Shown here one piece after another: positions 40,176-48,033 of a stretch of 48,033 nt of DNA. The translations under genes were made by a program, and so were the position numbers. Positions within the stretch are counted from its first letter, which is position 1; each line of letters opens with the position of its first letter. The notes beneath the pieces were generated by a model, which was given only the letters and a program-made list of their open reading frames with translations, did no database searches and had not been told where the DNA came from. The stretch is from NCBI GenBank assembly GCA_964629825.1, contig CAZVUW010000011.1, positions 1-48,033 on the forward strand. The letters are read 5' to 3'. This DNA is from CAZVUW01 sp964629825. GTDB taxonomy: Bacteria > Actinomycetota > Nitriliruptoria > Euzebyales > Egibacteraceae.

Positions 40176-41483
40176 ATGGAAGGGCCAGGTCTGCTCCAAG
40201 AGGCGGTTGCCGAGGCGCGGGAGCGCTACATAGCGGAGAACCCACGGAGCCGCGAGCGCTGGGAGCTGGCGTGCTCGGCGATGCCCGGCGGCAACACCCG
40301 CACGGTGCTCTTCCACGAGCCCTTCCCGCTGGGCATCGCCGGTGGCGAGGGCTGCCGCATCCGCGACGTCGACGGGCACACCTACATCGACCTGCTCGGG
40401 GAGTACACCGCCGGCCTGTTCGGCCACTCGGATGCCGAGATCCTCGCCGCTGTGCATCAGGCCATCGACGACGGCGTGAACCTGTCGGGTCACACCACCG
40501 CCGAGGCGCGCTTCGCCCGCGCCGTCTGCGACCGCTTCCCCTCGATCGATCTGCTGCGCTTCACCAACTCGGGGACCGAGGCCAACCTGCTGGCCCTGGC
40601 CACCGCGGTCACGGCGACCGGTCGGTCCAAGATCGCCGTGTTCGAAGGCGCCTACCACGGCAGCCTGCTCGTCTTCAGCGGCGGCGGCAGCCTCATCAAC
40701 GCGCCGCACGACTTCGTGGTCGGTGCCTACAACGACGCCGAGGGCGCCGCGCGCCTGCTCGAGCAGCACGGTGCTGACCTCGCCGCCGTCCTGGTCGAGC
40801 CGATGCTGGGTGCCGGCGGTTGCGTGCCCGGCGAGCCTGCGTTCCTGCACACCCTCGCCGATGGCGCACGCGCCTGCGGTGCGCTGCTGATCTTCGACGA
40901 GGTCATGACCTCACGGCTGGCCTGGGGCGGGCGCCAGTCTCAGCTCGGCATCACCCCGGATCTGACGACCTTGGGCAAGTACCTCGCCGGCGGGATGTCG
41001 ATCGGCGCCTTCGGTGGTCGCAGCGACCTGATGGAGATTTTCGACCCGCGCAACCCCGCGGGGCTGCCGCACGCCGGCACCTTCAACAACAACGTGCTCA
41101 GCATGACCGCGGGCGCCGCGGCCGTGGAGAGGCTGACCCCGCAGGAGCTGTCCGACCTCAACGAGCGCGGCGAGGCCCTGCGCGAGCGCCTCAACCGGCT
41201 GTGCAGCGGGCTGCCGATGCAGCTCACCGGCGTCGGATCGCTGATGGGCGTCCACTTCGCAGCCGGGCCGATCCGCAACGCGGCCGACGTGGCGGCGGCG
41301 GACGGCCCGCTTAAGGAGCTGTTCTTCTTCGACCTGCTGGCCGACGGCATCTACCTCGCCCGCCGCGGGTTCATCGCCCTGTCGCTGCCGGTCGGGGACG
41401 AGGAGTGCGACCTGTTCGTCGCCGCCGTGGAGCGGTTCGTCGAGCGCCGCCTGCCGCTGCTGGAGGCCTGGGCCGCCAGGTGA
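40176..41483 (+). CDS. Class III aminotransferase, glutamate-1-semialdehyde aminomutase-like
   Basis: A 435-residue PLP enzyme related to HemL. Features are the N-terminal MPGGNTRTVLFHEPFP, then SGTEANLLAL (132-141), AYHGSL (159-164), FDEVMTSRL (D241) and the Schiff-base K268 in TTLGKYLAGGMSIGAFGG. GTFNNNVLSMTAG is also typical. True HemL has a TTLGKIIGGGxPVGA motif and usually sits among heme genes, so this is more likely one of the HemL-like paralogues acting on another amino acid or amine. ATG at 40176; an in-frame extension to 40116 is unsupported. Confidence 0.85.
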   Translation: MEGPGLLQEAVAEARERYIAENPRSRERWELACSAMPGGNTRTVLFHEPFPLGIAGGEGCRIRDVDGHTYIDLLGEYTAGLFGHSDAEILAAVHQAIDDGVNLSGHTTAEARFARAVCDRFPSIDLLRFTNSGTEANLLALATAVTATGRSKIAVFEGAYHGSLLVFSGGGSLINAPHDFVVGAYNDAEGAARLLEQHGADLAAVLVEPMLGAGGCVPGEPAFLHTLADGARACGALLIFDEVMTSRLAWGGRQSQLGITPDLTTLGKYLAGGMSIGAFGGRSDLMEIFDPRNPAGLPHAGTFNNNVLSMTAGAAAVERLTPQELSDLNERGEALRERLNRLCSGLPMQLTGVGSLMGVHFAAGPIRNAADVAAADGPLKELFFFDLLADGIYLARRGFIALSLPVGDEECDLFVAAVERFVERRLPLLEAWAAR

Positions 41484-41504
41484 GCTGCCGACCGCCCGCC
41501 GGGC

Positions 41505-44500
41505 TCAGACCCCCACGGTCTCGAGGACGGCGGCCTTCGCAGCGTCGAGATCGTCGAGCTCCCGCTCCACCGGGCCGTCCGGGGTGAGGAACAAGAAGAC
41601 GACCCTGGCGACGCGCTCACCGGTGGCCGCCTCCAGCGCCGCGGCATAGGCGCCGCCCTGGCCGCGATAGGCGGCCATGCGCCGGTCGAGGTCCGCGGCC
41701 GATGCAGCGGTCTTGTAGTCCACCACCACGAGACCGTCCGGTGTTCGGTACAGCAGGTCGATGTAGCCCTCGAGGGTGCGGCCCCCGACCTGGGTGGCCA
41801 CGTAGGTCTCGCGCCAGCGCTGGTGACGAGCAGCCTCCCGCACCGCGGGCGAGGCCAGCGCGTCGCGCGCGAGGCGGGCGACCTCGTCCTCGCGTCCGAG
41901 CACCCCCTCGGCGGCGGCCTGGCCGGCGGCGGCCTCGGCCAGCCCCGCTCCGGTCGCCAGATCGATCGTCTGCAGGACCCCGTGGACCGCCCGGCCGATC
42001 GCTGTTCCGTAGCGACCCTTCTGCCACGGCGGCAGCTCGAGGTCGCGCGGAGACTTCTCGGCTCCGGCCGCGACGTCCTCATCTACCTCGTCCGCTGTTG
42101 CGACGACCGCCTCGACGGTCGTCGCCGCCACGTCGGAGGCGCCGATGCTGCGCGGCCGGGCGCTCTGCGCCAGCACCGCCGCGCGCGCGTCCTCCCACTC
42201 CTCAAGGCTCGGCATGGCCGTGGCCGCATGGTCTGCGGCGAGCGCGGGCAGCGGCGGTGCGGACTCCAGCCGGGCCGCCGGAAGCCCTTCGCAGGCGCGC
42301 GCGATCAGCTCTGCGTTGGTCGGCTTGCCGTTGCGCGGCTTGCGGTGCAGCGACACGACCAGGTGGTCCTTGGCACGGGTGCAGGCCACGTACAGCAGCC
42401 GCAGGCGCTCGTGCTCGTCCATCTGCTCGTCGATCGGCTGGAAGGCCTCGAACTCGTCGGTGATCAGGTCCTTGCCGAAGCTGAGCGCCACGGGGCCCTG
42501 CGGGGGGAACTTGGCCTGGACCCCGCCCCTGCGTCCCGCTGCCTGCGTGGTCATGCCGGACAGGATCGTGATCGGGAACTCCAGGCCCTTGGCGCCGTGG
42601 ATGGTCATGATGCGGACCGAGTCGTCGTCGGTCTCCGGCAGCACCGTCTCGGCGACCCGGGAGCTCTCCGAGGCCTGCATGCGTGCCCACTCGACGTACT
42701 CGCGCAGCGTGCCGCCCTCCGCCTCGCTCCACGCCCGGGCGTGATCGATGACGAAGCGCAGGCGCCGCCACAGATCGCGCGGATGGCCGAGCGCGTAGCC
42801 CAGCTCGAACAGCCGCCGCTCGCGGGCGACGCGGTCGAGCACCTCGGCGGGCGTCAGCCATGGGAGGTCCTGGTGCACCTCGCGCAGGTAGCGCAAGGCC
42901 GCGACGACCGGGTGGTCGGGATCAAGCCCCTCGGGTGGGTCGGCCAGTAGGTTCCAGGCTCCGCGGCTGCTGCCGCCGTGGCGGTAGGTGTAGAGGTCGT
43001 CGTCGCCGCAGCCGAACAGCGGCGAGCGCAGCGCCGTCACAAGGGCGAGCTGGTCCGTGGGATCGGCGAGCGCGGTCACGGCCGCCATCAGCTCACGCAC
43101 CTCGCGCGTGGCGTAGACCAGCGAGCTGGTCTCGGCGCGGTAGGGGATGGCGCGCTCCTCCAGCGCCCGCTCGAGCTGCGGCAGCGAGGTGCGGGCGGGC
43201 AGGAGGATGGTGATGTCGCCCAGGCGGGCAGGCCGCCAGGACTCCGTGCCGTCACCGGCGCGCTCGCTCACCCACCACGAGCGCGCGGCCAGCACCGCGT
43301 CGGCGACCTCGGCGGCCTCGCGCTCGCGCAGGACCTCGGCCGAGGGCGAGTCCTCGTGCGGCTCGACGCCCAAGGTCATGACCGCCGGGCCCTTCGGCGG
43401 ATCCCCACGCTCGGGCGCCGGCGCCAGCGGCACGTACTCGGGCTGGGAGTCTTCGGCCCCGGTGATCAGCTCGCCGAAGACGGCGTTGACCCACTCGAGC
43501 ACCGCCGGTGCGGTGCGGAAGTTCGTCGACAGCTGGACCGGCGGCCCGAAGCGCTCGCGGGCGCGCAGGAACAGCGCGATGTCGGCACGCCGGAAGCGGT
43601 AGATCGACTGCTTCGGGTCGCCGACGAAGAACAGCCTCCCCGGTGTGACGGGGACGTCCTCCCAGGCGGTCGCGCGGACGTCACCCGCAGCGGGGTCGGC
43701 CGCGATCAGGACCGCGAGGTCGATCTGGATGGGGTCCGTGTCCTGGAACTCGTCGAGCAGGAGGCGCTCGTAGCGGGCCGCCAGCCGTGCGCGCACCTCG
43801 GACCCGTGGGGGCCGCGGAGGAGGTCGCGCGCGAGAACGAGAAGGTCGTGGAACTCCAGCCGGCCGTGGCGACGGCGCTCTCTGGCGGCCTCGAGCGTGA
43901 AGCCGGCGATCTCGACGGCGAGCCGCTGGAGCACGGACTGGACGAGGCGGCGGCAGAGCTGCTCGCGCTGCTCGGAGAGCGCCTTGAGGTCCGCCAGGAC
44001 GCTCTCCTTGCTGACCCAGTTGGGCTTGCGGCCCCGGGAGCAGCGATAGCCGGTCTTGTCGAGGAGCAAGGCCAGCCGCTCGTACTCGTCGTCGGCGCGG
44101 GCCAGCCGAGCCAGGTGGGGGCCGACGCGCTCGAGCAGGTGCTTGGCGAGCAGGTCGTCCGGATCGCTGCACTCGTCCAACCGCCTCAGCACTGCCTCGC
44201 CCGCATCGAGCAGGTCGGCGACGTCGACCTCGGGCGGCTCCTCGGCGGGCCACGGGATGCGTTCGGGATCGGCTACCAGGTCCCAGTTGTCGTCGAAGAC
44301 GCGGGCGAGGTTGCGCAGCTGGTCAAGGCTGATGCCGGAGGCGAAGGCCAGCATCAGGGTCCGCTCCAGAGCCGGGTCGTCCAGCATGCGGTCGCGGAAG
44401 CGCCGCCAGCGGTCCTCGAACGCGAGCTCGCTGGCGACCTCGTCCAGGACCTCGACCGCCGGTGGCAGGGCGGCTTCGATCGGGTTCTCCGAGAGGATCC

Positions 44501-44831
44501 GCTGGGCGAAGGCGTGCAGTGTCGAGACCGCCGCCACATCGAGGGCGGTCAGGGCCGTCCGAGCTCGCTCGCGCGCCACCTCGGTCGCGTTCGGATCGTC
44601 CCGGCGGGCCTCGAGTGCGGCCCGGAGGCGGTGCCTCAGCTCGGCGGCCGCCTTCTCGGTGAACGTGATCGTCGCGATGCGCTCCATGCGCACGCCCGCG
44701 TCGACCAGGGCGACCACCCGGTCGACCAGCGAGCGGGTCTTGCCCGAGCCGGCTCCGGCCTCGACGAACAGGGTCTCGTCGAGGCTGGTGCGAATCCTCT
44801 CGCGGGCGTGCTGATCCTGGAGCGCGGTCAT
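41505..44831 (-). CDS. AddA-like (UvrD/RecB family) helicase-nuclease
   Basis: An 1108-residue SF1A helicase with a C-terminal nuclease. Motifs: Walker A EAGAGSGKTRSL (24-35), TITFTEKAAAELRHR (Ia), LLLDEFQDTDPIQIDL (II), VGDPKQSIYRFRRAD (III), LSTNFRTAP (IV), TIHGAKGLEFPITILSG (V) and LLYVACTRAKDHL (VI). The PD-(D/E)XK nuclease near residues 960-1060 is complete: GRAVHGVLQ, LEGYIDLLYR and VVDYKTA. ATG at 44831 overlaps the stop of the AddB-like gene. With that partner it should form an AddAB-type complex that resects broken DNA ends, in addition to the RecBCD encoded at 3.2-12.1 kb. Confidence 0.92.
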   Translation of the reverse strand: MTALQDQHARERIRTSLDETLFVEAGAGSGKTRSLVDRVVALVDAGVRMERIATITFTEKAAAELRHRLRAALEARRDDPNATEVARERARTALTALDVAAVSTLHAFAQRILSENPIEAALPPAVEVLDEVASELAFEDRWRRFRDRMLDDPALERTLMLAFASGISLDQLRNLARVFDDNWDLVADPERIPWPAEEPPEVDVADLLDAGEAVLRRLDECSDPDDLLAKHLLERVGPHLARLARADDEYERLALLLDKTGYRCSRGRKPNWVSKESVLADLKALSEQREQLCRRLVQSVLQRLAVEIAGFTLEAARERRRHGRLEFHDLLVLARDLLRGPHGSEVRARLAARYERLLLDEFQDTDPIQIDLAVLIAADPAAGDVRATAWEDVPVTPGRLFFVGDPKQSIYRFRRADIALFLRARERFGPPVQLSTNFRTAPAVLEWVNAVFGELITGAEDSQPEYVPLAPAPERGDPPKGPAVMTLGVEPHEDSPSAEVLREREAAEVADAVLAARSWWVSERAGDGTESWRPARLGDITILLPARTSLPQLERALEERAIPYRAETSSLVYATREVRELMAAVTALADPTDQLALVTALRSPLFGCGDDDLYTYRHGGSSRGAWNLLADPPEGLDPDHPVVAALRYLREVHQDLPWLTPAEVLDRVARERRLFELGYALGHPRDLWRRLRFVIDHARAWSEAEGGTLREYVEWARMQASESSRVAETVLPETDDDSVRIMTIHGAKGLEFPITILSGMTTQAAGRRGGVQAKFPPQGPVALSFGKDLITDEFEAFQPIDEQMDEHERLRLLYVACTRAKDHLVVSLHRKPRNGKPTNAELIARACEGLPAARLESAPPLPALAADHAATAMPSLEEWEDARAAVLAQSARPRSIGASDVAATTVEAVVATADEVDEDVAAGAEKSPRDLELPPWQKGRYGTAIGRAVHGVLQTIDLATGAGLAEAAAGQAAAEGVLGREDEVARLARDALASPAVREAARHQRWRETYVATQVGGRTLEGYIDLLYRTPDGLVVVDYKTAASAADLDRRMAAYRGQGGAYAAALEAATGERVARVVFLFLTPDGPVERELDDLDAAKAAVLETVGV

Positions 44832-47800
44832 GCTTCGACCTCGGCGGTCTCGCGGTTGAGGTAGCCGACGTAGGCGGCGAGCTCGGGCGCCTCGCGCACC
44901 CGCTCCCACTCGCGGTAGCGGTCCGCCGTGCCGAGGCCGTCCGGGTCGCAGTAGACGCACTCGACCCATGGCATCCAGCGGGGCTCCGGCGGGCGGAGCG
45001 GGAAGTGGCCCGCCGCGATGCCGTCGGCGGCGACCACCAGGGCACGGCGCAGCTCGGCCTCGACCGCGTCGGTGAGGTCGCAGCCGATGGCCTTGAAGTC
45101 GCCCTTGGTCGATGTGAACCAGTACTCGGCCCGGATCCGCGGGCTGCCCGGCTCGGCCTGGCGCATGGCGAGGGCGTAGATGGGCAGCTGGAGCTTCAGC
45201 CCGTCGGCGCCCAGCGGGGTGTCGTCGCCGATGCCCCTGAAGCGGGACAGGCCGCCGGTCTTGTAGTCGGTCACCAGCAGCGTTCCGTCCGTCGCGCGGT
45301 CCAGGCGGTCGATCTGGCCGCGGACCCTGATGCTCCTGCCGTCACCGAGCGGGATCGTCGCTGGCTGGGTGTCGGTGTGCAGCAGGCCGAACGGCCGCTC
45401 GGCGGCGATCGGCGTCAGGCCCAGCTTGGCGCGACGCCGGTCGTCCTCGGCGAGGAAGCGCTCGAGCTCGGCCAGGATCCGCCGCCGATCGTGGCGCCAC
45501 AGCAGCGGATGGCCGGTCTGGCCGCGCGCCTCGGCGTCGTCGCAGGCGGCCTCGCCCAGCTCCAGCAGACGCGCCCGGGCTTCGGGCGACCACGGCTCGT
45601 CCGGTGCGGGGACTCCCCGTTCGATCTCCGCCCGCAGCCAGCGTTCGAGGACGTCGTGGAAGAGCGAGCCCTTGTCGAGCGCCTGCATCCTCAGGAGCTC
45701 CTCCGGGTTCTCGACCGGTTGTATGCCGAGGACGTAGGCGATCAGATAGGTGTGCGGACAGGCGAGCCAGGTCTCGATCCGCGACGCGGACAGGACGTTG
45801 TCCGTGAGCGGTGGCAGCCGGTCCGCCAGCGCCGACAGGTTGCCATCGAAGCGGCTGAAGCCGCGCCCGCGGGTCAGGGCGAGCTCCGCACCGAGCCGCA
45901 GCGGTGGGTCAGCCGCCACGAGGGGATGGTCCAGCAGCTCCGGCCCGCTCGGCGCGTCCGCGAGCACGCGCAGGCCGTACTCCTGGCGGGTGGCTGGGCG
46001 GTCGGCGCGGCGCACCCGAGCCGCGAACGACGGGACCTCGATCAGCCACGGCGCCTGCTCCGGCAGTCGCCGCTGCCCATCGCCGCGCAGCTCCGCCACG
46101 ACGTCGAGCAGCCAGCGGGAGGGGGCGTTCTCGACGCTGCGTCGCAGATCGCCGCGCGGGAACAGCAGAACCCGCCGGTCGGCCGAGGCGAGTGCCGCCA
46201 GCAGATGCCGTTGCTGCACGCCGACCTGCTGGCTGCGCAGGCGCAGGTGGCCACTCGCGGCGGCGCGCTCGGAGTCCGGCAGCAGCGAGTCCTCGCGCGG
46301 GCGGGCCGGCAGTACCCCCTCGGCAAGGCCGAGCACGACCACCAGGTCGAGCTGCACCCCCAGCGCGGCCGACACCGGCCCGACCAGAACCCCGCGTCCG
46401 AGGGCGCCGCGCCGCCCGAGGTCGGACTCGAGCTCCGCCTCCAGGGCGCGTCGGAAGGTGCGCAGGTCCGTTGCGGGCTCGACCCCGGCCAGACCGGCCA
46501 GGCGGTCGAGCGCCTCCTCGACCTTCTCGGCCGCGCGCCGCTCTTCCTCGGGCCACTGGGCACGTACCTGCTCGTCGCCCAGGTGGCGGTCCGCCAGCTC
46601 GCGGCACCACGCGGCGAGCTCGTCCCAGCGGCAGCGCCCCGACACGCGTTGGAAGTCGGCGGCGAGTCGGGCCACGTGCCGCCCCAGGCTCCGCGCGCCA
46701 GCGGCTTCCCGTCGCCAGCGGCGGATCAGGTTCTGGCGAGGGCCCTGCCCCTGGTTCCCGCCGGGGCGGACCGACTCCTCAGCGGTGGCCAGGCGCTCCA
46801 GCTCCTCGGCTAGCCGCGTCAGCCGCGGCACCCACTGGTCGGCGCCCGCGACGACACCGGCCTCGCGGCTGGCGCGCTCCCACGACACCGCGGGGACGCG
46901 CCCGCCGTCGTCGTCGCGAACGGGCACGGCGGTCAGCAGTCCGAGCACGGCCGGCCGCGACCAGCGCTCGTCGTCCAAGGCCAGGAGGTCCAGCAGCCAG
47001 CGGCCGAGCAGCCGGTCGGTGAGCGGGCGGACACCGCGGCCGTTCCACGGCACCCCGGCTGCGTCGAGCGCCTCGGCGACCAGCCGGCCGTATGGCCGCT
47101 CGTCGGGGTACAGGATCGCGACCCGCTCGAGAGGAACCCTGTCACGGGCGGCGTCGAGCACGAGCGCAACGGCCGAGCGGGCCTCTTCCTCCGCGTCCGA
47201 CACCGATACGACGACGGTCGAGCCGGCCGGCGTTGCGCGGGGGATCGCGGTCGCGCCCGGATCTAGCCCCAGCCGTCGCAGCGACTCGTCGACGTCCGCG
47301 TCCGCCTGCGGGGAGCCGGTGCGGCCGGCGATGACCTCGACGGCCGTCGCCTCCGCCAGGGCGCGCAGCAGGTCGGCGGCCGGCCGCGACAGCGCCTGCG
47401 GCAGGTGGACCAGCACGGTGCCGAGGTCGTCGAGCACGGGTTCGCGCTGCCGCACGGCCTCGACCGCGGCGGCCATGAGATCCGCCTCCTCGTACCAGGC
47501 GGCGAGGCGTGCCCTGGTCGCCCGCCTGATGCGAACCACGTCGGCGGCGCGGGGGCTGGTGCGGGCCAGCGCGTCGAGGTGCTCGGGCGCGAGCTCCGAC
47601 AGCTCGCGGTAGGCGCGGACCAGCGCCTCCTCGGTGGACGGGTGCTGAGCGACCTCGGCGAACAGGCCGGGGTCCTCGGCAAGGACCGTCCGCACGGCGG
47701 CGGCCACCAGCGGTGTGGAGACCGGCCGTTGGCCGGCCCCCGCCAGTCGAGCGGCGCCGAGCAGCTCGGCCAGCCGATACACGGTCACGATGGTCAGGCC

Positions 47801-48004
47801 CGCGACGCCATTGCCGCGCGGCGTGATCGGCCCGAGCTCGCCGCCGGCCAGCGCGCGTCTGGCCGCCACGCCCACCGAGTTGGTCGGCACGACCACGGTC
47901 ACGGGCCGCAGCGGGTCGGCCGCCTTCGCCGCGGCCACGCGGGCGTGCAGCGCGGCCAGGGCCGGTCGGCCGTACGCGGTGATGTGCAGGAGGGGTGCAG
48001 GCAT
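44828..48004 (-). CDS. AddB-like PD-(D/E)XK nuclease, inactivated helicase
   Basis: A 1058-residue AddB/Cas4-like protein. The N-terminal VTVVVPTNSVGVAARRAL replaces a Walker A loop, so the helicase part cannot bind ATP normally. Landmarks follow in LDLVVVLGLAEGVLPARPRE and the nuclease LSASRIETWLACPHTYLIAY, KGSLFHDVLER, VRGQIDRLD and VTDYKTGGL. B. subtilis AddB holds an iron-sulfur cluster on four cysteines; here one lies in LACPHTY and two in ECVYCDPDGLG, but the expected fourth is replaced. ATG at 48004 has no strong ribosome-binding site, and the 29 bases to the window edge do not settle it. Confidence 0.88.
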   Translation of the reverse strand: MPAPLLHITAYGRPALAALHARVAAAKAADPLRPVTVVVPTNSVGVAARRALAGGELGPITPRGNGVAGLTIVTVYRLAELLGAARLAGAGQRPVSTPLVAAAVRTVLAEDPGLFAEVAQHPSTEEALVRAYRELSELAPEHLDALARTSPRAADVVRIRRATRARLAAWYEEADLMAAAVEAVRQREPVLDDLGTVLVHLPQALSRPAADLLRALAEATAVEVIAGRTGSPQADADVDESLRRLGLDPGATAIPRATPAGSTVVVSVSDAEEEARSAVALVLDAARDRVPLERVAILYPDERPYGRLVAEALDAAGVPWNGRGVRPLTDRLLGRWLLDLLALDDERWSRPAVLGLLTAVPVRDDDGGRVPAVSWERASREAGVVAGADQWVPRLTRLAEELERLATAEESVRPGGNQGQGPRQNLIRRWRREAAGARSLGRHVARLAADFQRVSGRCRWDELAAWCRELADRHLGDEQVRAQWPEEERRAAEKVEEALDRLAGLAGVEPATDLRTFRRALEAELESDLGRRGALGRGVLVGPVSAALGVQLDLVVVLGLAEGVLPARPREDSLLPDSERAAASGHLRLRSQQVGVQQRHLLAALASADRRVLLFPRGDLRRSVENAPSRWLLDVVAELRGDGQRRLPEQAPWLIEVPSFAARVRRADRPATRQEYGLRVLADAPSGPELLDHPLVAADPPLRLGAELALTRGRGFSRFDGNLSALADRLPPLTDNVLSASRIETWLACPHTYLIAYVLGIQPVENPEELLRMQALDKGSLFHDVLERWLRAEIERGVPAPDEPWSPEARARLLELGEAACDDAEARGQTGHPLLWRHDRRRILAELERFLAEDDRRRAKLGLTPIAAERPFGLLHTDTQPATIPLGDGRSIRVRGQIDRLDRATDGTLLVTDYKTGGLSRFRGIGDDTPLGADGLKLQLPIYALAMRQAEPGSPRIRAEYWFTSTKGDFKAIGCDLTDAVEAELRRALVVAADGIAAGHFPLRPPEPRWMPWVECVYCDPDGLGTADRYREWERVREAPELAAYVGYLNRETAEVEA

Positions 48005-48033
48005 CCACCCGAGGCTAACGGCGGGCTGTGACG

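Overview
The window is a 48 kb piece of a very GC-rich bacterial chromosome. Gene content points to Actinomycetota: a PucR regulator, HipA-like/DUF3037 pair, HTH_34 regulator, RecBCD beside a second AddAB-like helicase-nuclease, many GTG starts, 4-bp ATGA/GTGA gene overlaps and apparent leaderless starts. I cannot place it more precisely. It is draft sequence, with a run of 100 N at 26205-26304. Nothing marks it as phage or plasmid: I see no integrase, transposase, tRNA, rRNA or CRISPR array.

Region 1 (1-3.2 kb): the tail of an upstream gene, a HipA-like kinase overlapping a DUF3037 gene, an orphan E1-alpha ketoacid dehydrogenase subunit and a divergent Lrp/AsnC regulator. Region 2 (3.2-16 kb, all minus strand): alpha/beta hydrolase, DUF2203, modA-modB-modC (molybdate uptake), then recC-recB-recD with stop/start overlaps. 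Region 3 (16-19 kb): a secreted M28 metallopeptidase, a 34-residue membrane protein too small for ordinary gene callers, and a two-gene membrane protein operon.

Region 4 (19-28.2 kb, minus strand): a tightly coupled dppB-dppC-oppD-oppF peptide-type ABC importer followed by an SDR dehydrogenase, the solute-binding lipoprotein, an aldehyde dehydrogenase and an M20 amidohydrolase. This looks like one uptake-and-catabolism operon for an amide or peptide-like substrate. A 39-bp tandem repeat with the assembly gap inside it sits at the dppC/oppD junction. A diverged single copy forms a 13-codon mini-ORF at the dppB/dppC junction.

Region 5 (28.4-31.7 kb): a membrane-anchored P1 (DmpA/NylC-like) peptidase and a divergent exported alkaline phosphatase. 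Region 6 (31.7-37.4 kb): a PucR regulator divergent from a class III aminotransferase, an MmsA-type semialdehyde dehydrogenase and a LeuB-like dehydrogenase; the first two fit beta-alanine or beta-amino acid breakdown to an acyl-CoA. Region 7 (37.5-41.5 kb): a LysM protein, a GNAT acetyltransferase divergent from an HxlR regulator over a shared operator, an HTH_34 regulator/membrane protein pair with a strong palindromic operator, and a glutamate-1-semialdehyde-aminomutase-like enzyme with a probable leaderless start. Region 8 (41.5-48 kb): an AddA-like helicase-nuclease and an AddB-like nuclease. With recBCD this makes two complete double-strand-break end-processing complexes within 45 kb.
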